This document shows positions 55,287-63,099 of a stretch of 64,000 bases of DNA, in pieces (positions within the stretch are counted from its first letter, which is position 1; each line of letters opens with the position of its first letter). The notes under the pieces are model-generated. The model searched no databases, was not told where the DNA came from, and saw only the letters and a list, made by a program, of their open reading frames with translations. The DNA comes from Cobetia sp. L2A1 (GTDB lineage: Bacteria > Pseudomonadota > Gammaproteobacteria > Pseudomonadales > Halomonadaceae). Location: contig NZ_CP047025.1 in the NCBI RefSeq assembly GCF_009796845.1, positions 1,550,001 through 1,614,000 of the forward strand. Reading direction: 5' to 3'. A program made the translations under genes and the position numbers.

Positions 55287-56193
55287 CGCACTGCAGCGCT
55301 ATCTGAGTCGTCACAGGGGGCATAGAGCAGAAGCGCTCTGGGGACTGGCGCTGAGTGGACCGGCCATGCTGCTGATGCTGGTGTTATTGATCGGGCCGCT
55401 GCTGGCAATCACGCTGCTTTCGTTCAGCGACTGGCAGCTGGGCATGCCGGCGATGGGCTGGGTCGGTGTCGACAATTATCGCCAGCTGGCAGCCGATGAC
55501 GTCTTCTGGCAAGCGGTGCGCAATACCGCCGTCTATGTGCTGGTGGTGATGGTCGGGGCGGTGGGTCTGGGACTTCTGTTGGCGCTGTTGATTGAAGGCT
55601 GTACACGGGGCAAGGCGATCTATCGCACCCTGTTCTTCCTGCCAGTGATGGCCTCGTTGGTGGCGATGACCATCGTGTGGGAATTCCTGCTGCATCCCGA
55701 ATTCGGGTTGATCAATCAGCTGTTGATGATGGTGGGTGGCGAACCACGTAGCTGGTTGCGCGATGAAGACTGGGCGCTGGCGGCGCTGTGCGTGATCGGC
55801 ATCTGGCATCAGGCGGGTTTCAACATGGTGCTGTTCATGGCCGGCCTGACGGCGGTGCCGCGCACGCTCTATGAGGCTGCCGATATCGATGGAATACCCC
55901 GAGGCTTCACGCGCTTCAGACTGATCACCTGGCCATTGCTGGGGCCGGTCACGCTGTTCGTGGTGGTGATGACGGCAATCAATGCATTTCAGGTTTTCGA
56001 TACGGTGCAGATTCTGACTCAGGGCGGACCGAGTCATACCACTGAGGTGTTGCTGCTGACACTCTATCGCGAAGGATTCGAGTTCTTCCGCACCGGCTAT
56101 GCCGCGGCCATGACGGTGGTATTCCTCGGTGCAGTAATGCTGATCACATTGCTCAAGACACGCTTTTTGGAAAAGCGAGTGCACTACTCGTGA
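55273..56193 (+). CDS. ABC transporter permease (UgpA-like)
   Basis: A 306-residue inner-membrane permease with six helices. The EAA loop reads EAADIDGIPRGFTRFRLITWPLLGP, and the N-terminal pattern LSGPAMLLMLVLLIGPL is typical of UgpA/MalF-type subunits. It overlaps the ATPase gene by 14 bp and the next permease by 4 bp, showing tight coupling. It forms a heterodimer with the following permease. Confidence 0.9.
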   Translation: MALPDALQRYLSRHRGHRAEALWGLALSGPAMLLMLVLLIGPLLAITLLSFSDWQLGMPAMGWVGVDNYRQLAADDVFWQAVRNTAVYVLVVMVGAVGLGLLLALLIEGCTRGKAIYRTLFFLPVMASLVAMTIVWEFLLHPEFGLINQLLMMVGGEPRSWLRDEDWALAALCVIGIWHQAGFNMVLFMAGLTAVPRTLYEAADIDGIPRGFTRFRLITWPLLGPVTLFVVVMTAINAFQVFDTVQILTQGGPSHTTEVLLLTLYREGFEFFRTGYAAAMTVVFLGAVMLITLLKTRFLEKRVHYS

Positions 56194-57119
56194 AGATGGT
56201 GACCCCTATGCAAATGACTTCCCTGAGTTCTCGTTCCACGGCACATCAGCACGTTGACCGTGTGGTGACCCAGTCTGCTCGTATGGCTGTCGATTGGCCG
56301 CTGATGCTGGGCACACTACTGCGCCATGCGTTGCTGATCAGTCTGGCGCTGGTGATGCTGTTGCCTTTCGTATGGATGCTGCTGACCTCCTTCAAGCCTG
56401 CCGATGAGATATTCACCAACCAGTTGCGTTGGCTACCGGAAAATTGGGCATTGGTCGACAACTACACCAAGGCGCTGACGGAATCTTCCTTGCTCGGTTA
56501 CATGGGCAACGGCGCACTGGTGGTGATCGCGATCTTCGTCATTCAGGTGGTGGTCTCGGTGCCGGCAGCCTATGCGCTGGCCAAGCTGGACTTCCCCGGT
56601 CGCAAGGGCTTTTTTGCCGCCGTGTTGCTGTGCCTGATGGTACCGACCCAGGCTGTGGCGATCCCCTGGTATCTGGAATTGCACTATCTGGGCCTGCTCG
56701 ACGGTTTCTGGTCGCTGGTGTTGCCGTTCTCGCTGTCAGTGTTCGGCATCTTCCTGATGCGTCAGTTCTTCCTCGGTATCCCGGATGAGCTGATCGATGC
56801 CGCTCGCATGGATGGCATGAGCGAATGGCGCATCGTCTGGTGCGTGGTGTTTCCCAATGCAATTCCTGCTGTGGTGTCCTTTGGCATCTTCTCGGTGGTC
56901 GCTCACTGGAATGATTATTTCTGGCCGCTGATCGTGCTCAACAGTCAGGAGTTCTATACCCCGACCCTCGGCGTGGTCGATTTCCGTAATGCGGAATCAG
57001 GCACTGATTACGGCGCTCTGATGGCAGCGGCAACGCTGGTGGTAGTGCCACTGATGGCAGCTTTTCTACTTGCCCAACGGCGCTTCATTGAAGGTATCTC
57101 GATGAGCGGCATGAAATAG
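56190..57119 (+). CDS. ABC transporter permease (UgpE-like)
   Basis: A 309-residue permease. The EAA loop is DAARMDGMSEWRIVWCVVFPNAIPA; TM helices begin near residue 45. GTG 56190 overlaps the preceding stop; ATG 56196 or 56208 are plausible starts because the first ~40 residues are not conserved. The pattern FVWMLLTSFKPADEIF is characteristic of UgpE/MalG-type subunits. Confidence 0.9.
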   Translation: MKMVTPMQMTSLSSRSTAHQHVDRVVTQSARMAVDWPLMLGTLLRHALLISLALVMLLPFVWMLLTSFKPADEIFTNQLRWLPENWALVDNYTKALTESSLLGYMGNGALVVIAIFVIQVVVSVPAAYALAKLDFPGRKGFFAAVLLCLMVPTQAVAIPWYLELHYLGLLDGFWSLVLPFSLSVFGIFLMRQFFLGIPDELIDAARMDGMSEWRIVWCVVFPNAIPAVVSFGIFSVVAHWNDYFWPLIVLNSQEFYTPTLGVVDFRNAESGTDYGALMAAATLVVVPLMAAFLLAQRRFIEGISMSGMK

Positions 57120-57165
57120 CGCACACATCGCGACGTTGGATGAACCTGCTTTGCACACGTAATTC

Positions 57166-57249
57166 CTGCACCTGTCTCTGAATCTGCACCTGTCTCTGAA
57201 TCTGAATCTGAACCGCATCACACTCTCTGCTTCTGAACCGCATCACACT
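57166..57249. repeat. Short direct repeats before the binding-protein gene
   Basis: An 18-bp unit CTGCACCTGTCTCTGAAT occurs twice in tandem (57166-57183, 57184-57201), and CTGAACCGCATCACACT occurs at 57208-57224 and 57233-57249. They fill most of the 142-bp gap between the permease and binding-protein genes. Confidence 0.85.
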
Positions 57250-57261
57250 TCGGAGTTTTAG

Positions 57262-58593
57262 ATGAAAAGTCCCACGTTAAGCCTCATGAAGCGTTCCCTG
57301 AAGACGGCTTCTGCATTGTCCCTGCGTACTGGTCTGGCGTTGAGTAGCGTGGCATTGATCAGTCCGGTATTCATTGCCCCGGCACATGCTGCAGATGAAT
57401 CAGTCGAGCTGGTGGTGCAGTATGCCTATGGCTCGACGTTCAACCCGGCCATGGCGCGCCTCAAAAGCGAGTTTGAGCAGGCCAATCCCGACATCAGCAT
57501 TCGCTATCGTGCGCCGTATGAAAGCTACGAAGAGGGCAGTCAGAAGGTGATGCGCGAGTCGATCATCAAGCGTATGCCTGATATTTCGTTACAGGGGCTG
57601 AATCAGGTGCGTCCGCTGGCCAATCGAGAGATTGCCGTTGATCTTACGGCCTTCATCGAAAGTGAGACTGATTTCGCAGCGGCAGGTTATCGCGGGCCGA
57701 TGTTGGATCTGGGCCGTTTCGATGGTGGTGTCTACAGTTTGCCGTATGCCGTGTCGTTACCGATTGCCTACTACAACATGGAGCTGCTGGAGAAGGCCGG
57801 TTGGCAGAGCGATGCATTGCCCAGTGATTGGGATGAGATACTGAAGGTCGCCAGCGACATTCGCGCGCTGCCTGAGGCCAATAACGGCATGTACTACGAG
57901 TGGGATATCACGGGTAACTGGCTGTTCCAGGCGCCGGTCTTTGCGCGTGGCGGTCAGATGACCCGCAATGACGAGCACGACGTTGCCTTCAATGATGACT
58001 CCGGTCGCTTCGCGCTCAAGACGCTGTCGCGGATGGTCACCGAAGCCGGCATGAGCAACATGGGCTGGCAGTCTGCGTATGCCTCCTTCGCGGCTGGCAA
58101 TACGGGCATCCTGATTACCTCTGTCGGTAGTCTGCAGAGCCTGAGTGACCAGATCGGTGACAAGTTCACCCTCAAGACGGGGGCTTTCCCGGGTGTTCAG
58201 CCACAGGGTGGCCTACCGGCCGGTGGAACGGCGATGGTGATGTTGACGCGCGATGCTGACAAGCAGCAGGCCGCCTGGCGCTTCATGAAATTCGCGACTC
58301 AGGGGGAAGGTGCGATCATCGTCGCTGAAGAGACCGGCTACGCGCCGCCGAACCAGAAGGTCAATGAAGAGCAGTTGAGCGACTTCTATGCGCGTCACCC
58401 CAATCGTGCGGTGATGGTCCAGCAGCTGCCTCTGATGCAGCCCTGGTATGCCTTCCCTGGGGCCAATGGTCTCAAGATCACGGACATCATCAAGAATCAC
58501 ATGGAAAGCATCGTGACCGGCAAGCGCGCTGGGGAAAGTGATGCTGTGCTGGCAGAGATGGCAGAAGACGTGCAGGTACTATTGCCACATTGA
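57262..58593 (+). CDS. ABC transporter solute-binding protein (UgpB-like)
   Basis: A 443-residue extracellular binding protein of family 1 (UgpB/MalE-like). A long signal peptide (residues about 1-43) ends in PAHA before ADES. The mature protein begins ELVVQYAYGSTFNPAMARLKSEFE and contains the family motif YSLPYAVSLPIAYYN, similar to UgpB rather than to maltose-binding proteins. It lies 142 bp after the permease gene across a repeat-filled leader. Glycerol-3-phosphate or a glycerophosphodiester is the likely ligand, judged from the downstream phosphodiesterase. Confidence 0.88.
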   Translation: MKSPTLSLMKRSLKTASALSLRTGLALSSVALISPVFIAPAHAADESVELVVQYAYGSTFNPAMARLKSEFEQANPDISIRYRAPYESYEEGSQKVMRESIIKRMPDISLQGLNQVRPLANREIAVDLTAFIESETDFAAAGYRGPMLDLGRFDGGVYSLPYAVSLPIAYYNMELLEKAGWQSDALPSDWDEILKVASDIRALPEANNGMYYEWDITGNWLFQAPVFARGGQMTRNDEHDVAFNDDSGRFALKTLSRMVTEAGMSNMGWQSAYASFAAGNTGILITSVGSLQSLSDQIGDKFTLKTGAFPGVQPQGGLPAGGTAMVMLTRDADKQQAAWRFMKFATQGEGAIIVAEETGYAPPNQKVNEEQLSDFYARHPNRAVMVQQLPLMQPWYAFPGANGLKITDIIKNHMESIVTGKRAGESDAVLAEMAEDVQVLLPH

Positions 58594-58693
58594 GTGGCTC
58601 ACTGCATGTCTTGCATGTTGAGTGAAATGTCAGGGTATCGATCATCGTGATGCCCTGGCCCCTTGCTGATCCTCGTCTCTGGAGTCATGTGAC

Positions 58694-59620
58694 ATGAAGC
58701 TGATCCATCTGACCGATACTCATCTGGTCGCCCCTGACAAGCGACTTTACGGGCTGGACCCACGCGCACGGCTGGCGGCGGCAGTGGCTGACATCAATGC
58801 TCATCACGCGGATGCGCTGGGCGTGATCATCAGTGGTGACCTGTCCGATCGCGGCGAACCTGCCGCTTTTGAAGCCCTGCGCGATGTGCTCGATGTGCTG
58901 GTGATGCCGTATTACCTCGGCATGGGCAATCATGATGACCGCGATAACCTGTTGGCGGCATTTCCTGAACTGCCATGCGATGACAATGGCTTTGTGCAGT
59001 ATGCGCAGATCTTTGGTAAGCACACGGCAGATGAATGCGTGTTGGTCATGCTTGATTCAGCGATTGCTCACGATCCTGCCGGCTTCTTGTGTGAAGCGCG
59101 TCTGGCCTGGTTGGATACGTGCCTGGCCGAGCACCACGATCGGCGTGTATTGCTCGCGCTTCATCACCCGCCCATGGCGCTTGGCATTCGTTATATGGAC
59201 GATATTCGGCTGACAAATCCTGATGCACTGGACGGCGTGATCAAGCGGCATGGCAACGTCGAGCACCTGTTGTTCGGTCATGTACATCGCCCAGCCTCAG
59301 GTGTATGGCGCGGGCTGTCCTTCTCTACATTGCCGGGCGTCAATCACCAGGTCGGGTTGGATCTGGTATCCGATGCGTACTGTCTTGCCGGCAGTCATGA
59401 GCCACCGGCGTATGGCGTGCTGATGATAGAGGCAGAGCAGGTGGTCAATCATCTGCACCTCTACATGGATGACAGTCGTCGTTACTTCTTCCATGACACT
59501 CTTGAAGCTGCGCAATCTCTCGAAGCACTGGATGAGCTGATTCAACAGCAACGTGACCAGGTGATCCCCACGCGTGAGCGTGACGCCTGTATAGCTGTCG
59601 ATAGGACTGAGGGTCAATGA
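58694..59620 (+). CDS. Metallophosphodiesterase (GpdQ/CpdA-like)
   Basis: A 308-residue calcineurin-like phosphodiesterase. The binuclear metal motifs are complete: DTHLV, GDLSD, GNHDD, LHHPP and GHVH. Overall layout is closest to glycerophosphodiesterase GpdQ, with CpdA (cAMP phosphodiesterase) as alternative. Position in a Ugp-like operon favours hydrolysis of imported glycerophosphodiesters. No signal peptide, hence cytoplasmic. It overlaps the HAD gene in an ATGA junction. Confidence 0.85.
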   Translation: MKLIHLTDTHLVAPDKRLYGLDPRARLAAAVADINAHHADALGVIISGDLSDRGEPAAFEALRDVLDVLVMPYYLGMGNHDDRDNLLAAFPELPCDDNGFVQYAQIFGKHTADECVLVMLDSAIAHDPAGFLCEARLAWLDTCLAEHHDRRVLLALHHPPMALGIRYMDDIRLTNPDALDGVIKRHGNVEHLLFGHVHRPASGVWRGLSFSTLPGVNHQVGLDLVSDAYCLAGSHEPPAYGVLMIEAEQVVNHLHLYMDDSRRYFFHDTLEAAQSLEALDELIQQQRDQVIPTRERDACIAVDRTEGQ

Positions 59621-60306
59621 TGAGCAAGCCGTTGTTTGTATTTGATTTTGATGGCGTGATCGCTGATAGCCTGACGTTGTGCCTGCAAGCCTGTGAGCAT
59701 GCTGCATATCAGGAAGGGCGCAATATCACGCTGGCGCGGGATAGCTGGGAAGCACTGGACAACGTCACCTTTGAAGAGATGGCACGACATCACGGTTTCA
59801 CCGGTGAATCCGCAGCGCGCTTCGCGGCGCATGTGTTCGCCTATACGCGCAAAATGACACCGCCTGCGGTATTTGCTGGCATGCGTGAGTCGCTGTCAGT
59901 ACTGGCCGAGCAGGGTGAAGTAGTTGTGCTGTCTGCCAATCACAGCGAGATGATTCGTGCCACGCTCGCCTCCGCCGAGCTGATGAACTGTGTGAGCCAG
60001 GTACTGGGGGGGGAAGTGGCAGGGAGCAAGGGAGCCAAGTTGGGTCGTCTGTTGGCGGAGCCGTCGGTGGAGCTTGAGGCCAGCTGGATGATCGGTGATG
60101 CTGTCAGCGATATTCGCGCAGCACACGATGCAGGGTGCCGCGCGGCTGCCGTCAGTTGGGGATGGCAAAGTCCATCGCGACTTGCCAGCATGCTGCCTGA
60201 GCGGATGATCGCTCATCCACGTGATCTGGCAATGCTAAAAGCGTTCGCGCCTGATCAGTGCCTGACAGGCGTTCAAGCTGTGGCGCTGAAAGAAGACGTC
60301 GCGTAA
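59617..60306 (+). CDS. HAD-superfamily phosphatase (Gph/PhnX-like)
   Basis: A 229-residue HAD hydrolase with motif I DFDGVIADS (nucleophile Asp), motif II at VVLSANHSE, Lys in AGSKGAKLGRLL, and motif IV GDAVSDIRAA. The N-terminal helical cap is of C1 type. It is translationally coupled (4-bp overlap) to the phosphodiesterase, so it may remove phosphate from the product, but the substrate is unknown. Confidence 0.85.
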   Translation: MMSKPLFVFDFDGVIADSLTLCLQACEHAAYQEGRNITLARDSWEALDNVTFEEMARHHGFTGESAARFAAHVFAYTRKMTPPAVFAGMRESLSVLAEQGEVVVLSANHSEMIRATLASAELMNCVSQVLGGEVAGSKGAKLGRLLAEPSVELEASWMIGDAVSDIRAAHDAGCRAAAVSWGWQSPSRLASMLPERMIAHPRDLAMLKAFAPDQCLTGVQAVALKEDVA

Positions 60307-60334
60307 TGCGTGACAGCTAAAAAATTTGTGCTTG

Positions 60335-60379
60335 ATAGACCTCGTCATTGATTGAAATTCAACTGGCGAGGTCTATAGT
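60335..60379 (+). promoter_or_regulatory. arfA promoter overlapped by an inverted repeat
   Basis: -35 TTGAAA (60352-60357), 16-bp spacer, -10 TATAGT (60374-60379), about 52 bp before the arfA ATG. A perfect 10-bp inverted repeat ATAGACCTCG (60335-60344) / CGAGGTCTAT (60367-60376) covers the spacer and part of the -10, as a repressor site or hairpin might. Confidence 0.55.
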
Positions 60380-60430
60380 CAAGGCGCTCGTCATTCATTG
60401 ACGAGGCAAGACACACAGGAGAGCCAACGG

Positions 60431-60628
60431 ATGACACATAAACGCAAGGTGCAGGACAACGCCCTGAAAGCTGTATTGCGTACCCCGATGTTCAAGCAGC
60501 GCATCGTCAAGGCACGCAAGGGCAAGGGTAGCTATCAGCGAAACGGCAAGCAGCAAGGCAAGGTTGTCAACAGAGAGGCTCCTTCAGTCAGCACGATGCG
60601 TCTCATCAATGTGATGCGCGCTGCTTGA
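60431..60628 (+). CDS. arfA: Alternative ribosome-rescue factor A
   Basis: A 65-residue ArfA: conserved core DNALKAVLRTPMFKQRIVKA then KGKGSYQRNGK. ArfA recruits RF2 to ribosomes stalled on non-stop mRNA when tmRNA fails. Start ATG 60431 is chosen by AGGAGAG upstream; an ORF back to 60398 adds unrelated residues. The C-terminal tail after the KGKGSY region is encoded within a long stem-loop covering the stop codon, as in the self-truncating arfA mRNA of E. coli. Confidence 0.92.
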   Translation: MTHKRKVQDNALKAVLRTPMFKQRIVKARKGKGSYQRNGKQQGKVVNREAPSVSTMRLINVMRAA

Positions 60629-60640
60629 AGAAGCCTCTCT
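60572..60640 (+). promoter_or_regulatory. arfA 3' stem-loop spanning the stop codon
   Basis: Arms AGAGAGGCTCCTTC (60572-60585) and GAAGAAGCCTCTCT (60627-60640) pair over 14 positions with one mismatch; the stop codon lies at 60626-60628. In E. coli an equivalent hairpin is cut by RNase III, giving non-stop arfA mRNA policed by tmRNA. Confidence 0.75.
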
Positions 60641-60667
60641 GACCGATGATCGGATGGTTCCATGAAA

Positions 60668-60695
60668 ACGCCGCCGAGGGTGACCTCGGCGGCGT
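60668..60695. terminator. Bidirectional terminator between arfA and tmm2
   Basis: 12-bp GC-rich stem ACGCCGCCGAGG / CCTCGGCGGCGT with a 4-nt loop, between convergent genes. Confidence 0.8.
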
Positions 60696-60717
60696 CTGCG
60701 TGTCTTGCTTTCAAGAA

Positions 60718-62121
60718 TCAGGCGTCAGCGAGACTGTCTTCCTCGGCCTTGGGCGCAGCCGCCTTTTCAGGCGTACGCTGTGGCTGTGCCAGAAAAGCCT
60801 CCAGCGAATCATCCATCGCTTCAAGCCATGGCGTGTGGTGCTTGGGTGCCAGCGTGCCAGTCATCAGCGAGCGATAAGAGTAGTCACGGAAGGTCATGAT
60901 GTTCTCGTGCTTATGATGCTCCCACTCGAGGAAGGTGCGGTTGACGCCATCGATATCGAAACTCGGATAATCGGTCTCACCAATCAATGATTTCACGTAA
61001 TCCCCCTGGAAGAGGATCATCGACTCATCGTCATCAAGCGCTTCCTCGCGGGCACGCCATGCCAGGCTATCCGCCTGCATTTCATCTACTGAGGGCAGGG
61101 CGATGCCATCGAGAATCACGTCACGTACCCACCAGGCCTGGGCATCAAACATGTTGAAGGTGTACCACTGGTCCTGCATGCCGAGATAGAACAGACGTGG
61201 GTTCTCTTCCCACACCACACCCTTGTAGAGGCCCAGTGGCCACATGCGATTGCCGGTCTTGAGGCGCAGTGATTCTTCCAGGTATGGGAAGTGATGCAGA
61301 TAGCCGGTGCACAGGATGATGGCATCGACATGCTTGCTGCTGCCATCCTTGAAATAGGCAATATCGCTCTCGACCTTCAACAGCAGAGGCTTTTCTTCCC
61401 AGTTGTCCGGCCAGGTGAAGCCCATCGGCGCGGTGCGATAGCTGGTGGTGATGCTGCGTGCACCGTACTTGTAGCACTGTGAGCCGATGTCCTCAGCTGA
61501 GTAGCTGCTGCCGATCAACAACAGGTCCTTGCCCTTGAATTCCAGCGCATCACGAAAGTCATGGGCATGCAGAATACGGCCGTTGAACTCCGAGAAGCCC
61601 GGGAATTCCGGCACGTTGGGCGTCGAGAAGTGCCCGGATGCCACAATGACGTGATCAAAGACTTCACTGGTGACTTTATCGAGTGCCTGGTCATGAATAT
61701 TGACCGTGAATCGCTGTGTCGTGTCATCGAAGGTGACTTGACGTACCGGGCAGCCGAAGCGAATGAATTGTCGGACACCCGCTTTCTCGACACGCCCCTT
61801 GATGTAATCAAAGATCACCGCGCGTGGCGGGTATGAGGCAATGGGGCGTCCGAAATGTTCTTCGAAGGAGTAGTCAGCGAATTCGAGGCATTCCTTGGGT
61901 CCATTCGACCACAGATAGCGGTACATGCTGCCGTGAACGGGCTCGCCATGAGCATCCAGACCGGTACGCCAACTGTAATTCCAGAGACCCCCCCAATCGT
62001 TCTGTTTTTCAAAACAGACGATTTCGGGAATATCGATACCCTTGTCAGCGGCAGATTGAAAGGCGCGAAGCTGTGCCAGGCCACTGGGCCCTGCGCCGAT
62101 GATCGCAATGCGTTTTGTCAT
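60718..62121 (-). CDS. tmm: Trimethylamine monooxygenase, copy 2
   Basis: A 467-residue flavin-containing monooxygenase almost identical to the copy at 43692-45101, in the same orientation. FAD loop GAGPSG, NADPH loop [10 protein letters not shown] and the conserved [12 protein letters not shown] are all intact, so it should be active. Differences concentrate in surface segments; the C-terminal tail is Lys/Glu/Ala-rich instead of Val/Thr-rich. Upstream DNA is AT-rich and unrelated to the tmm1 promoter; no TACCCCT pair is seen. Separate regulation is therefore likely. Confidence 0.9.
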   Translation of the reverse strand: MTKRIAIIGAGPSGLAQLRAFQSAADKGIDIPEIVCFEKQNDWGGLWNYSWRTGLDAHGEPVHGSMYRYLWSNGPKECLEFADYSFEEHFGRPIASYPPRAVIFDYIKGRVEKAGVRQFIRFGCPVRQVTFDDTTQRFTVNIHDQALDKVTSEVFDHVIVASGHFSTPNVPEFPGFSEFNGRILHAHDFRDALEFKGKDLLLIGSSYSAEDIGSQCYKYGARSITTSYRTAPMGFTWPDNWEEKPLLLKVESDIAYFKDGSSKHVDAIILCTGYLHHFPYLEESLRLKTGNRMWPLGLYKGVVWEENPRLFYLGMQDQWYTFNMFDAQAWWVRDVILDGIALPSVDEMQADSLAWRAREEALDDDESMILFQGDYVKSLIGETDYPSFDIDGVNRTFLEWEHHKHENIMTFRDYSYRSLMTGTLAPKHHTPWLEAMDDSLEAFLAQPQRTPEKAAAPKAEEDSLADA

Positions 62122-63099
62122 GGGTATGTTGTCCTATTGATAAAGATGTAATCAAGAATATTGATAGAGTTCGATAAGCAGTATGTCTGCTAGTGATTCC
62201 TTGCGTTGGAGGGTGGTAATTGGATTTAGAACGGTAATGTAGACTATCAATAAACGTCTTTTCCAGGTGCTACCAAAGAACTGAAATGTTCGCGAAGTTA
62301 ATCTCGCAAAAAGTTAATTTGTCAACCAGGTATTGGATAAATGGATAGCCACGGTGGCGTATCGTCGCAGAAAAGAGGTGTCATCTCAAATTCTGCCAAA
62401 GATAATTTCAGTATCATCAATAAATTCAGAGTGTTTATTTGAATTTTTCCATTGAGAAACAACTATTGTTGTAGATTGTTCTATTGATGATTAGAAATGA
62501 TCATATCGTTACGTATGAAGTTTTTATTTAAGTAGTTGATTTTTCAGAGATTGATTGGTGTTCAGTATCATTCGGGAATGATGGGAGATTCATGTGATAA
62601 TATAAAAGTCTCACGTTATTAATGATTATTATTAGTGCGTGATGTCGTTTCTGTTGATGCGCCAGTAAGACGAAAATACAGAAGGAGAGGAATGGAAATA
62701 TTAAGTGCATGATTGTAATTAATGGATATTGAAGGCTCGTGCTATTCCGCCACTAGTGAATTAATGGTCTCAATGAAAAACCTGAAAATCAAGCGTTCGC
62801 GAGAACGTATTTTCAATACTAGAGTAATGACAGTGACATCCGATTGAATAGTCAACAACAAGACCATTCATCATCTGATGGAGTCAGCAGTTGTGTGCCC
62901 TGTCTCCATAAATGATCGGGACTGGTTCCTCCTTGCACCATCAAAATCTTGTCAGTTTGTCATTGAGATGATGCCCACCCTGTACACCATAAGGAGGTAT
63001 TGACAATATCCGTCATCGAGTGAATATTAGTATACCATTATGGAAAGCGGGATTCAGGCACTATCTCTTTTGTGAATAAGATATATAAGGATAAGAGGT
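62122..63099. other. AT-rich intergenic region
   Basis: Nearly 1 kb, strongly AT-rich, without a convincing gene; the short ORFs present lack good SD sequences. It holds the promoters of tmm2 (leftward) and of the LysR gene (rightward). An inverted repeat, TGAAAAT / ATTTTCA flanking CGTTC-GCGA-GAACG, lies at 62783-62815. Confidence 0.5.
63000..63028 (+). promoter_or_regulatory. Candidate promoter of the LysR gene
   Basis: A perfect -35 TTGACA (63000-63005), 17-bp spacer, -10-like AATATT (63023-63028), about 72 bp before the LysR ATG. Confidence 0.5.

Noticed and set aside
62528..62710. Leftward 60-codon ORF in the AT-rich gap
   Set aside because: Hydrophobic by AT bias, with no convincing SD and no family similarity.
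62991..63032. Gene start after the strong AAGGAGG at 62991
   Set aside because: The TTG that follows opens only seven codons before a stop; the site is better explained as overlapping the -35 TTGACA of the LysR promoter.
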